Part shown: positions 28,734-36,865 of the stretch, in pieces | Position numbering within the stretch: the first letter of the stretch is position 1 | Layout of the letters: each line of letters starts with the position of its first letter | From: Sulfitobacter sp. M05 | GTDB lineage: Bacteria; Pseudomonadota; Alphaproteobacteria; Rhodobacterales; Rhodobacteraceae | DNA: 64,000 nucleotides | Assembly (NCBI RefSeq): GCF_029285175.1 | Contig: NZ_JABEDH010000001.1 | Location: 1,364,001-1,428,000, forward strand | Direction of reading: 5' to 3' | Notes under the pieces: model-generated | What the model was told of the DNA's origin: nothing | Databases searched by the model: none | The model's input: only the letters and a program-made list of their open reading frames with translations | Made by a program: the position numbers and the translations under genes

Positions 28734-29924
28734 TCAGGTCGAAAGCGCCGCGATAAAGTCAGCGGTCAGATCGCCCGCATCCTCAAGGCCGACCGAAATA
28801 CGCACCAAGCCAGGGGTAATGCCAAGCGCGTCCTTCTGATCCTGCGGCAGCCGTTGGTGGGTGGTAAAGGCCGGCGGGGTAAGGATGGTTTTGGCATCAC
28901 CAAGGTTGTTAGAGATAATGCCGATCTTGCAGGCATTCAGGAAGCGATAGGCCGCTTCCTTGCCGCCTTTCACCTCAATCGCCAGCATTGTGCCGCCCGC
29001 CCCCATCTGCGCCATCGCAAGCGCATGTTGCGGATGATCCGGCAAACCAGGATAGGTTACTTTGCTTAGCGCCGGATGGCCTTGGAGCTTTTGGGCGATT
29101 TCCAACGCGGATGTGGTTTGCGCCTTGACGCGCAAGGCCATGGTTTCCAACCCCTTCAACATAATCCACGCGGTGAATGGGCTCATTGAGCCGCCAGTGT
29201 GTTTCATGAAAGGTTCAACCGTCTTGCGGATCAATTCGCGGCTGCCAATGATCACGCCTCCCAGCGCCCGCCCCTGCCCGTCTATGTGTTTGGTGGCAGA
29301 ATAGATCACCAGATCAACACCTTGGGCAATAGCATTGGAATAGACCGGTGTGGCAAAAACATTATCGCAGACAACCAATGCACCATTGGCCCGGGCCAGT
29401 GCCGAAACAGCTTCGATATCCACCAGTTCCAACGTGGGATTCGACAGCGATTCAAAGAACACAGCCCGCGTGTCGGGACGAATTGCCGCCTCCCACTGGG
29501 CCATATCCCCACCATCAACAAGGGTGACCTCGACCCCGAAACGGGGCAGGATTTCCTCAACAATGTACAGACAAGACCCGAACAATGCCCGCGCCGACAC
29601 CAGATGGTCGCCCGCCTTGAGGATCGACATCAGCGCCCCGTTGACAGCCGCCATGCCCGATGCGGTGGCAAAGGCATCCTCGGCCCCTTCCAGAGACGCG
29701 ATCCGGTCTTCGAACATTGCGACCGTTGGATTGCCGTACCGCGCGTAAATAAATTCATCCGGCCCGGCGCTTTCAAAACGCGCTTCGGCCTGTTCGGCGC
29801 TGTCATAGACAAACCCCTGCGTCATATAGATCGCTTCGGACACTTCGCCGTATTGGCTGCGCCGGGTGCCCGTATGTACAGCGCGGGTGCTTTTGTGCCA
29901 AGTGTTTTGGGTGTCGTCGCTCAT
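28734..29924 (-). CDS. metZ: O-succinylhomoserine sulfhydrylase
   Basis: Makes homocysteine directly from an O-acyl-homoserine and sulfide for methionine synthesis. A 396-residue Cys/Met-metabolism PLP enzyme: the lysine that binds PLP is in YSATKHIDGQGRALGG at about residue 208, with FIYARYGNPTVAMFEDR and the FATASGMAAV helix near the N-terminus. These features match MetZ rather than MetB. Start at the ATG at 29924, with GGAAGGA 8 nt upstream. The leader carries a promoter, a SAM-II riboswitch and a terminator-like hairpin, so expression should drop when S-adenosylmethionine is plentiful. Confidence 0.94.
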   Translation of the reverse strand: MSDDTQNTWHKSTRAVHTGTRRSQYGEVSEAIYMTQGFVYDSAEQAEARFESAGPDEFIYARYGNPTVAMFEDRIASLEGAEDAFATASGMAAVNGALMSILKAGDHLVSARALFGSCLYIVEEILPRFGVEVTLVDGGDMAQWEAAIRPDTRAVFFESLSNPTLELVDIEAVSALARANGALVVCDNVFATPVYSNAIAQGVDLVIYSATKHIDGQGRALGGVIIGSRELIRKTVEPFMKHTGGSMSPFTAWIMLKGLETMALRVKAQTTSALEIAQKLQGHPALSKVTYPGLPDHPQHALAMAQMGAGGTMLAIEVKGGKEAAYRFLNACKIGIISNNLGDAKTILTPPAFTTHQRLPQDQKDALGITPGLVRISVGLEDAGDLTADFIAALST

Positions 29925-29940
29925 CAAATCATCCTTCCGG

Positions 29941-29954
29941 CCCGCTCAGGCGGG
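29941..29954 (-). promoter_or_regulatory. Hairpin next to the metZ ribosome binding site
   Basis: CCCGC CTGA GCGGG folds into a 5-bp stem directly before CCGGAAGGA, the metZ Shine-Dalgarno sequence. It may shape access to the ribosome site. Confidence 0.4.
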
Positions 29955-29958
29955 CAAT

Positions 29959-29995
29959 AAAAAACCCCAGACGCGGCCAAGCGAAAGGGGGCTTT
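29959..29995 (-). terminator. Attenuator-type terminator in the metZ leader
   Basis: AAAGCCCC (29995-29988) pairs with GGGGTTTT (29968-29961), and T-run continues to 29959. It lies between the SAM-II aptamer and the metZ start, where only a regulated terminator would make sense. Confidence 0.7.
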
Positions 29996-30002
29996 CATCC
30001 TG

Positions 30003-30056
30003 ACCTTTTAGCAGATTATTTTACGTGGCCCGCAATCCGGTAACAAATCACCACAT
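30003..30056 (-). promoter_or_regulatory. SAM-II riboswitch (metA-type RNA)
   Basis: The minus-strand leader of metZ matches the SAM-II aptamer in order: the P1 5' arm in ATGTGG, the conserved TGATTTG, loop sequence ending in ATTGC, the P1 3' arm CCACGT (six pairs including one G-U), an A-rich linker and the closing GCTAAAAGG that forms the pseudoknot. SAM-II RNAs bind S-adenosylmethionine and are known from alphaproteobacteria upstream of metA, metX, metZ and metC. I compared it by eye to the published consensus. Confidence 0.88.
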
Positions 30057-30061
30057 CGTGT

Positions 30062-30090
30062 GGCATACGCCCGTCACCGGGTTTCGTCAA
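30062..30090 (-). promoter_or_regulatory. Candidate promoter of the riboswitch-metZ transcript
   Basis: TTGACG (30090-30085), a 17-nt spacer and TATGCC (30067-30062). A start 6-7 nt downstream would put the RNA 5' end just ahead of the aptamer, as expected. Confidence 0.6.
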
Positions 30091-30186
30091 TCCGCCACCT
30101 TTAAGCTCAGCCGTGATTTAAGCGCCATCATTCAGCCGCAAAGACGTACCCTGTTTGCAGATGACACAAAGACAAGGAGAGCAGGT

Positions 30187-30231
30187 GTTTTCTTTCAAAG
30201 AAAACAGCCGGAAGCTTTCAAAGCCTCCGGC
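30187..30231. repeat. Two-hairpin intergenic module, copy B
   Basis: GTTTTCTTT / AAAGAAAAC (30187-30205, one-base loop) followed by GCCGGAAGCTTT / AAAGC-TCCGGC (30207-30231). Same two components as copies A and C, here in the opposite order, 24 bp past the stop of yciB. Confidence 0.7.
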
Positions 30232-30254
30232 CTGGGGTGTTCAAATCAGACCGG

Positions 30255-30860
30255 TTACTCCGTCTCATCCAACTCGGTAAACCGCTCTAGCGCGACGATC
30301 TGCGTCCAGAGGAAAACAAACATCAGCACCGGAAAGCCAAAGGTTTCAATCTTGACCCAGGCGTCTGTCGACATCGTGCGCCAGACCAGTTCATTCGCAA
30401 TTGCCAGCGCGACAAAAAACACGGTCAACCGGCGCGTTAACACCATCCAGCCTTCCTGTTTCATTGGAATCATCTCTGACATGACATAGGCCAGATAGCT
30501 TTGTCCGCGCAGCAAACCGATTGACAGGATCGCCGCGAAGAACCCGTAAACAATGGTGGTCTTCATTTTGAAAAACCGTTCATCATTGAACCACGCGGTC
30601 AGCCCGCCAAAGAAAATCACCATGAAGGCAGTGAAAATCTGCATTCGGCTCAACTGTCCGGTCAAGACCCACAAGACCCCCATCGCCACCAGCAGGATCG
30701 GCACGAACACCAATGTCGCCACGATAAACCCGGAATATTCGGTGCCGCCAAGTTCAAACACATCATCGCGAATGCGCAGGTAGATTACGAAGAACAACAG
30801 CGGCGGTCCCAGCTCAAGCACCTGTTTCAGGATCGGATTTATGGTTTTGGGTTGCCCCAT
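30255..30860 (-). CDS. yciB: Septation protein A / YciB family inner-membrane protein
   Basis: A 201-residue polytopic protein of the IspZ/YciB family, with five or six hydrophobic helices and the family blocks GPPLLFFVIYLRIRDDVF, TAWFNDERFFKMKTT and ELVWRTMSTDAWVKIETFG. Members affect cell envelope integrity and division in enterobacteria. The frame is open to 30983, but an AAAAGGAG ribosome site 6 nt before the ATG at 30860 decides the start. It follows the EamA gene by about 100 bp on the same strand. Confidence 0.9.
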   Translation of the reverse strand: MGQPKTINPILKQVLELGPPLLFFVIYLRIRDDVFELGGTEYSGFIVATLVFVPILLVAMGVLWVLTGQLSRMQIFTAFMVIFFGGLTAWFNDERFFKMKTTIVYGFFAAILSIGLLRGQSYLAYVMSEMIPMKQEGWMVLTRRLTVFFVALAIANELVWRTMSTDAWVKIETFGFPVLMFVFLWTQIVALERFTELDETE

Positions 30861-30966
30861 TTGGTTCTCCTTTTGCGCCATCGCACGGGCATTCAACACC
30901 GATGCCCACTGCCGCATTGTTCCGTCACCGGCGCGCCCGGATAGCGGGCGGCGCTTTGCAAACGTA

Positions 30967-31869
30967 TTACCCGCCCATCTCAACTATCACAGCGCCTGCC
31001 GCGATCAATGCCATCAAGGCAATGCGACGTGGCCCCACGGTCTCTTTCAGGAATACCACACCGATGACAGCCGCAAATACCGTCGAGGTTTCGCGCAGAA
31101 CGGCCGCTTCGCCCACCTTGTCCAGCCGCGTCGCCATCATGATTGCCCCAAAACTGAGGAAGGCGATAATGCCACCGGCCAGCCCACGCGTCATCAAAGG
31201 CCCCAACGCGGGCGGGTTGTCCATCCGCATCCACCGTCGGGCGGCAACAAAGGGCATCACAAAACCATCAATCATGAAAAACCACGCAAGAAAGGTGAAC
31301 GGGTTTTGCGTTGCGCGAATGCCGTACGCGTCAAATGTAGTATAAAGTGCCACAAACAGCCCCGTCAGCACGGCGATCCCAAGGGCCGCGTTCAGCGTCT
31401 CGCGCTCGGCGACCAGATTGCGCATGTTATAGAGCGCCAGCCCGAAAATACCGGCCAACAGCACCCCCACCCCAAGCCATTGCAGCAGCGTGAACCGCTC
31501 GTCAAAAATCAGATAAGCCCCGATGACCGCGAATAGTGGCCCTGTGCCACGTACCACCGGGTAGACCACCGTATAGGCCCCTTTGGTATAGGCCCAGGCC
31601 TGCAAACACTTATAAATAATGTGGATAACAAAGACGCCGGCAAAGATTGCCCACATATGCGGTTCAGGCCATGGCACCACAAAAAAGGCAAAGGGCGCGG
31701 CCATCATGCAATAGGAGAAATCAATTGCACCGCGCGTAAGCCAGGGGTCATGTCGCCCTTTTTGCAGGGCCCCGAAAACCGCGTGAAGGATGGCCGCCAT
31801 GATGGCAAGGAACAACGCAACAGTATGCCCCGTCGCGGTCCCCTCGATAGAGATCAGCCAGTCGGTCAT
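30967..31869 (-). CDS. DMT superfamily (EamA) transporter
   Basis: A 300-residue membrane protein with about ten helices in two EamA repeats; the first repeat ends in AYLIFDERFTLLQWLGVGV and the second in GVVFLKETVGPRRIALMAL. It is only weakly similar to the other EamA protein near 10.5 kb. Substrate unknown. It follows ftsY by 10 bp and precedes yciB, so ftsY-eamA-yciB is likely one transcript. Confidence 0.87.
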   Translation of the reverse strand: MTDWLISIEGTATGHTVALFLAIMAAILHAVFGALQKGRHDPWLTRGAIDFSYCMMAAPFAFFVVPWPEPHMWAIFAGVFVIHIIYKCLQAWAYTKGAYTVVYPVVRGTGPLFAVIGAYLIFDERFTLLQWLGVGVLLAGIFGLALYNMRNLVAERETLNAALGIAVLTGLFVALYTTFDAYGIRATQNPFTFLAWFFMIDGFVMPFVAARRWMRMDNPPALGPLMTRGLAGGIIAFLSFGAIMMATRLDKVGEAAVLRETSTVFAAVIGVVFLKETVGPRRIALMALIAAGAVIVEMGG

Positions 31870-31879
31870 TGCGCCCTGT

Positions 31880-33331
31880 TCAACGCTCGTGCCCGATCAG
31901 CGCATCAGCAAACTCTTGCGGATCAAACGGGGACAGATCGTCTATTTGTTCCCCCACTCCGATCGCGTGGATCGGCAGGCCGAACTTATCTGCAAGCGCC
32001 ACCAGAACACCGCCCTTGGCGGTGCCGTCCAACTTGGTCATCACCAACCCGGATACGTCGGAAATCTCTTGAAAAACCTTCACTTGGCTCACCGCGTTCT
32101 GCCCCGTGGTCGCATCCAGCACCAGCAAGGTGTTATGCGGGGCGGTCTCGTCCTTTTTACGGATCACACGCACGATTTTGGCCAGCTCTTCCATCAGATC
32201 ACTGCGGTTTTGCAAACGGCCGGCGGTGTCGATCAACAGCAGGTCCGCACCTTCGGCCTCGGCCTGTGCCATGGCGTCAAAAGCAAGGCTTGCAGGGTCC
32301 GATCCCTGTGCTGCGGTCAGCACCGGCACGCCGGCGCGTTCCCCCCAGACTTGCAATTGTTCAACTGCAGCCGCACGAAACGTATCCCCCGCCGCAATCA
32401 CCACAGACTTGCCCGCCGCCTTGAACTGGCTGGCCAGTTTACCGATGGTTGTCGTCTTGCCAGAGCCGTTGACCCCCACCACCAGAACCACTTGCGGGGT
32501 CTTGGGGTAAAGCGGTAAGGGCCGCGCCACCGGTTCCATGATCCGCGCAATTTCATCCGCCATCAGCGCCTTGATTTCCCCCACGGACAGCTTTTTGCCA
32601 AAGCGTCCCTCGGCCATATTGGCCGTCACGCGCAGGGCCGTATCCACCCCCATATCGGCACTGATCAACAACTCTTCGAGCTGTTCCAACATGTCGTCAT
32701 CAAGCACCCGGCGCACCACGGTCTTGGGTGCCGCACGCCCCATCAGACGCCCTAAAAGACCGGGTTTCGCAGCCGGCGCTGACGTCGCCTCTTCCAGATC
32801 GGGGGCCACTGGAGTCAGCGTGGTTTTCAACGTTTCAGGGGCGGCTGGCGCAGGCGGCGCGGGCGGTTCGGCGGCCTGTTGTGCTGCTTCTTGCGCTTCT
32901 TTTTGTGCAATTTCTGCCTGACGCGCAGCCTCGGCTGCTGCTGCCGTTTCGCGCATCTGCGCCGCTTCCGCTTGGCTGGCCGCCTCACGTTCTGCGGCCT
33001 GCGCGGCGGCATCTGCCGCGTCACGGACCGCCTGTGCCTCGGCTGCGCGGGCGGCTTTTTCATCAGCTGCGGTCTGCGCCGCCAAACGTGCAGCTTTTTC
33101 TTGCGCCGCCCTTTGCGCCTGCGCCTCGGCTTCTTTTGCCGCCTGCGCTTCAGCAGCGACCTGTGCTTCAGCCTCAGCCGCTACCGCAGCTTCCTGCGCT
33201 TCTATCTCTGCTGCGCTGTCCTGGGTTTCGCCCTCTCCGACAATGGCCTCTAGCCCCTCGTCAATCTTGGACGAGGACTTGAACATACGGTCTTTTAATT
33301 TCTTGAAAAACGCCAAGGAGGGTCTCCGCAC
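31880..33331 (-). CDS. ftsY: Signal recognition particle receptor FtsY
   Basis: The membrane-associated GTPase that receives SRP-ribosome complexes for membrane protein insertion. At 483 residues it has a long acidic, Ala/Glu/Gln-rich N-terminal A domain (about 15-190), low in complexity, and then the conserved N and G domains: P-loop VVGVNGSGKTTTIGKL, DTFRAAAVEQL, DTAGRLQN and TKLDGTAKGG. The first residues (FFKKLKDRMFKSSSK) are basic and could touch the membrane. Length is close to E. coli FtsY. Confidence 0.96.
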   Translation of the reverse strand: MRRPSLAFFKKLKDRMFKSSSKIDEGLEAIVGEGETQDSAAEIEAQEAAVAAEAEAQVAAEAQAAKEAEAQAQRAAQEKAARLAAQTAADEKAARAAEAQAVRDAADAAAQAAEREAASQAEAAQMRETAAAAEAARQAEIAQKEAQEAAQQAAEPPAPPAPAAPETLKTTLTPVAPDLEEATSAPAAKPGLLGRLMGRAAPKTVVRRVLDDDMLEQLEELLISADMGVDTALRVTANMAEGRFGKKLSVGEIKALMADEIARIMEPVARPLPLYPKTPQVVLVVGVNGSGKTTTIGKLASQFKAAGKSVVIAAGDTFRAAAVEQLQVWGERAGVPVLTAAQGSDPASLAFDAMAQAEAEGADLLLIDTAGRLQNRSDLMEELAKIVRVIRKKDETAPHNTLLVLDATTGQNAVSQVKVFQEISDVSGLVMTKLDGTAKGGVLVALADKFGLPIHAIGVGEQIDDLSPFDPQEFADALIGHER

Positions 33332-33422
33332 CAGTTTCGATCAGACTTACCCCCTCTGTCGCGGGGATGGAAGTGTACCTGTTTGAATTGACATAGGCGC
33401 GAGGGACCCGCAACAACACCCC

Positions 33423-34319
33423 ATGCAGATCAAACTTGCCCTTGTTGCCCTGTTATTGACCGCCCCCTGCGCCGACACGGCACAAGCAGAGCCCGGGCGC
33501 ATGTGTTCCTCGCAAAAATGGGGACATGCCCACTGCATCCGTCCAGCACATTTTGTCTATGACACCTGCAATGCGATCAAGGTCTTTTCAAAACGCCACG
33601 GATTGGACCGTGGCTTTTTCGCGCGGTTGATCTGGCAGGAAAGCAGGTTTGATCCCAATGCGTTATCCCACGCAAATGCCCGTGGCATTGCCCAGTTTAT
33701 CCCCTCGACCGCAAAACTGCGCGGGCTGAACGACCCCTATAATCCGGCGAATGCCCTAGAGCATTCTGCACAATATCTCGCTGAAATGTTAAGAAAATAC
33801 GGAAACGAAGGCATGGCGGCGATCGGCTATAACGGCGGGGAACGCCGCGCCGAAGGGTTTCTGGCGGGCAAAGGGCTGGCCCCGGAAACCGTCAACTATG
33901 TGCCGATCATTACCGGCCTGCCCGCCGAAGACTGGCGCGATGGAAAACCCAAAGCGCACGACATGCGCCTGTCCAAAACACAAGACTTCCTGCCTGCCTG
34001 TTATGCAATGGCCAAAAACCGCCGGATCACCCCGCTGGCAAAGCCGAAACCGCCAGCCCCAAAGATCAAACCCTGGGGGGTGCAGGTCGGTTTTGCCCAA
34101 TCGAAGAAAGCCGCCCGCGCCGCGGCGCGGTTCAGGACCGCGGCCTGCCGTGGCGTTCTCGGGCGTGAAAAGCCCGAACTGATTTACAAACCACACCGGG
34201 TTGCGCGCAACAAAGGATATTTTTTCGCGCAGTTTGGCCGTAACACCAAGGACAGCGCGCGCCAGCTGTGCAAAGCCATGCGCCGCCAAGGGTGCCGCTG
34301 TCGCGTGATGGAAAACTAA
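33423..34319 (+). CDS. Lytic transglycosylase (SLT domain) with SPOR-like C-terminus
   Basis: A 298-residue secreted enzyme that cleaves peptidoglycan between MurNAc and GlcNAc. Signal peptide about 1-22. The SLT domain (about 50-155) has the catalytic Glu in LIWQESRFDPNALSHANARG, followed by IAQFIPSTA and AIGYNGGE. A Pro/Lys linker at about 205-220 leads to a C-terminal part with the spacing of a SPOR domain (GVQVGFAQSKKAARAAARF, then FFAQFGRNTKDSARQLC), which would bind bare glycan strands at the septum. Divergent from ftsY. Confidence 0.88.
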   Translation: MQIKLALVALLLTAPCADTAQAEPGRMCSSQKWGHAHCIRPAHFVYDTCNAIKVFSKRHGLDRGFFARLIWQESRFDPNALSHANARGIAQFIPSTAKLRGLNDPYNPANALEHSAQYLAEMLRKYGNEGMAAIGYNGGERRAEGFLAGKGLAPETVNYVPIITGLPAEDWRDGKPKAHDMRLSKTQDFLPACYAMAKNRRITPLAKPKPPAPKIKPWGVQVGFAQSKKAARAAARFRTAACRGVLGREKPELIYKPHRVARNKGYFFAQFGRNTKDSARQLCKAMRRQGCRCRVMEN

Positions 34320-34333
34320 GCGGTCAGCGGGGA

Positions 34334-34375
34334 CCGGAATTTTTCAAAAATTCCGGCCGATTTCTTTGAAAGAAA
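34334..34375. repeat. Two-hairpin intergenic module, copy C
   Basis: CCGGAATTTTT / AAAAATTCCGG (34334-34356) followed by TTTCTTT / AAAGAAA (34361-34375). Same order and nearly same spacing as copy A, again between convergent genes. Confidence 0.7.
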
Positions 34376-34386
34376 CCGATCCCCTC

Positions 34387-36099
34387 CTAAACCTCATCAG
34401 CAAAGTGTTTCATCACCATGCGGATCGGATTTGGTGCCGCCTGCCCCAAACCGCAGATCGAGGCATCAACCATCGCCGTGGACAATTCTTCCAGCAATCC
34501 GGTATCCCAGCGCTCTGCCTGCATCAGCTTGACCGCTTTTTCACACCCAACCCGGCAGGGGGTACATTGCCCACAGCTTTCATCCTCAAAGAACCGCAGC
34601 ATATTCAGCGCTGCCGCCCGTGCGGAATCCTCTTCGGACAACACCACAACCGCCGCCGATCCAATGAAAGTGCCGTGGGGCTGAAGCGTGTCGAAATCCA
34701 GCGGAATGTCATTCATGCTTGCGGGCAACAGACCCGAAGACGGCCCGCCTGGCTGATAGGCCTTGAACACCTGCCCCTCGGCTATGCCCCCCGCCGCCGC
34801 AATGACATCGGTGATCGTCGATCCCGCCGCCAGCAGATAAACCCCCGGCTGTGCCACACGTCCAGAGACGGAATAAGATCGCAGCCCCTTGCGCCCGTTC
34901 AGCTCGGTCCCGGACAGAACTTCCGGCCCTTCACGGTAAATCCGTGTCACCCAATGCAGGGTCTCAACGTTATGAACCAACGTTGGCTGGCCAAAAACCC
35001 CGACCTGCGCCACAAAAGGCGGCCGGTGACGCGGCATGCCCCGCTTGCCCTCGATGCTTTCGATCATCGCGGATTCCTCGCCACAGATATAGGCCCCGGC
35101 CCCACGGCGCAGATCAATAAATCCGGCCTCGACAATGCCCGCAGCTTCCAGTGCGGCAATCTCGGTCGCCAGAATATCCAGCACCGCCGGATATTCGTCG
35201 CGCATATAGATGAATACTTTTTCCGCTTCCACGGCCCATGCGGCAATCAACATGCCCTCAAGGAACAGATGCGGCACGCGCTCAAGATAATAGCGGTCCT
35301 TGAATGTGCCCGGCTCGCCCTCGTCCCCGTTCACGGCCATATAACGCGGGCCGGCATTGGCACGCACAAACCCCCATTTCTTACCAGATGGGAAACCCGC
35401 GCCGCCCAAACCGCGCAATCCTGATGCCAGCACGGTCTCCTGCACCTCTTCCCAATTGCCGGATGCACGCAGCTCTTTCAACTTGCCATAGCCGCCCTCG
35501 GCGACATAGGCGTCGAACCCTTCATAGGCTGGCACATGCACGTGGGTATCATCCGCCGCAATCGCCGCCTCAACCTTCTCTACCGTTGCATGGTCGATAT
35601 GATTATGCCCGATCTCCAGCACCGGTGCCGTATCACAACGCCCCATGCAGGGCGCGCGTAAGACACGCACGTCACTGGCATCAAGCCCGTCTTCCAATGC
35701 CGCTTTCAGCGCTTGCGCCCCAGCCAGCTCGCAGGACAGAGAATCACAAACTCGGATCGTCAAGGCCGGTGGCGGCACCTCGCCTTCTTTCACGACATCG
35801 AAATGCGCGTAAAAACTGGCCACCTCATAGACTTCGGCCATCGACATCCGCATCTCTTCGGCCAAAGCGCGTAAATGCGCTGCGGATAGACAACCATAGG
35901 CATCCTGTATCAGATGCAGAAACTCGATCAGCAAATCCGCGCGGCGCGGTTGGTCTCCCAACAGGGCTCGCACCTCTTCCCATGGACCGTCCAGCAACTG
36001 TCGACCCTTGGTATGACGCCGACCTTTCCCCTTGCCCGACTTCCAAACGCCCTTTTCTGGGCCTTTGCCTGCGGCCTTGTCGTGCTGATCCAGCGCCAT
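34387..36099 (-). CDS. NuoE-NuoF-type fusion, formate dehydrogenase beta-like flavoprotein
   Basis: A 570-residue protein joining a thioredoxin-like [2Fe-2S] domain (about 75-190; Cys pairs in VCDSLSCELAG and APCMGRCD) to a NuoF-type NADH/FMN module (about 215-560; GLGGAGFPSGKKWGF, NGDEGEPGTFKDR, and the 4Fe-4S motif ESCGQCTPCRVGC). This layout is that of the FdsB subunit of soluble NAD-dependent formate dehydrogenases. No formate dehydrogenase alpha subunit or other partner gene lies on either side, which is unusual. The start at 36099 follows GGACAGGAA; an ATG five codons upstream is the alternative. The N-terminus is rich in Lys/Gly (residues 7-27). Confidence 0.85.
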   Translation of the reverse strand: MALDQHDKAAGKGPEKGVWKSGKGKGRRHTKGRQLLDGPWEEVRALLGDQPRRADLLIEFLHLIQDAYGCLSAAHLRALAEEMRMSMAEVYEVASFYAHFDVVKEGEVPPPALTIRVCDSLSCELAGAQALKAALEDGLDASDVRVLRAPCMGRCDTAPVLEIGHNHIDHATVEKVEAAIAADDTHVHVPAYEGFDAYVAEGGYGKLKELRASGNWEEVQETVLASGLRGLGGAGFPSGKKWGFVRANAGPRYMAVNGDEGEPGTFKDRYYLERVPHLFLEGMLIAAWAVEAEKVFIYMRDEYPAVLDILATEIAALEAAGIVEAGFIDLRRGAGAYICGEESAMIESIEGKRGMPRHRPPFVAQVGVFGQPTLVHNVETLHWVTRIYREGPEVLSGTELNGRKGLRSYSVSGRVAQPGVYLLAAGSTITDVIAAAGGIAEGQVFKAYQPGGPSSGLLPASMNDIPLDFDTLQPHGTFIGSAAVVVLSEEDSARAAALNMLRFFEDESCGQCTPCRVGCEKAVKLMQAERWDTGLLEELSTAMVDASICGLGQAAPNPIRMVMKHFADEV

Positions 36100-36343
36100 T
36101 TCCTGTCCCTCCATCCAGTATTGCGCCCTTTCTAGCAAAAACACGCCGCACACTACGATCCGAAAACGACAATTCCCTTGTCCTTTGCGCGTTCGGCATG
36201 TTTCTACAGGTATCACAATTCTCCTGTGACGCGCCCGGTTTCGCCAATAAGAAACAGCCAGCATAGGCCGCGACATGACTTAACGCGGCAAAACTCCACC
36301 TGAACCTCTGGTCGTTGCACCGGTTTTCTGCCAGTCTCGCACT

Positions 36344-36736
36344 ATGAAAAAACACGCGCTGCTGCTCATATTGCTGACCACCCCGCTTGCTGCACAGGAT
36401 CTCCTCACCCCTGAAGAGTTCGATGCCTATACCAAAGGTAAAACCCTGTTCTACGGCAAATCCGGTCAGGCTTATGGTGCTGAAATCTACTACGAAAACC
36501 GCCGTGTCGAGTGGTCCTTTCTGGATGGGGATTGCAAGGAAGGTGAATGGTACGACGCCAACGGGTTGATCTGTTTTGTCTATGAAAACAATCCCGATCC
36601 GCAATGCTGGAGCTTCAGTAAAGGTGCCAACGGCTTGATCGCCAGATTCGAAAACCGCCCCGACACCACCGAACTATACGAAGCCAATGAAGGGGATCAG
36701 AAAATGCTCTGCCTCGGCCCTAAGGTCGGAGTCTGA
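36344..36736 (+). CDS. Conserved secreted protein of unknown function
   Basis: A 130-residue protein with a clear signal peptide (MKKHALLLILLTTPLAAQD, cut after about residue 17). The mature part is acidic and aromatic, with cysteines in DGDCKEGEWYD, GLICFVYEN, PQCWSF and MLCLGPK that could form two disulfides, and a repeated GxxYGAEIYYENRRVEW-like strand pattern. Similar short proteins occur in Rhodobacterales, but I know no function. It diverges from the NuoEF-type gene. Confidence 0.7.
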   Translation: MKKHALLLILLTTPLAAQDLLTPEEFDAYTKGKTLFYGKSGQAYGAEIYYENRRVEWSFLDGDCKEGEWYDANGLICFVYENNPDPQCWSFSKGANGLIARFENRPDTTELYEANEGDQKMLCLGPKVGV

Positions 36737-36747
36737 GAGCCGCGCCA

Positions 36748-36778
36748 GCCGCCTCTTCCTCCTCTTTTTGGCCTTATA
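36748..36778. repeat. Dispersed motif, copy 1
   Basis: The stretch GCCGCCTCTTC...CTCTTTTTGGCCTTA recurs at 43699-43730 with only a few changes. This copy lies between the stops of two convergent genes. Confidence 0.55.
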
Positions 36779-36865
36779 TACTGTCCTCACCCTCGACCGG
36801 ACGCCGTCAGCTGCGTTCAATCCCCTGACAGCCCTCTTCGCCGAATTGCCCAAGCGGCCAAGCTG

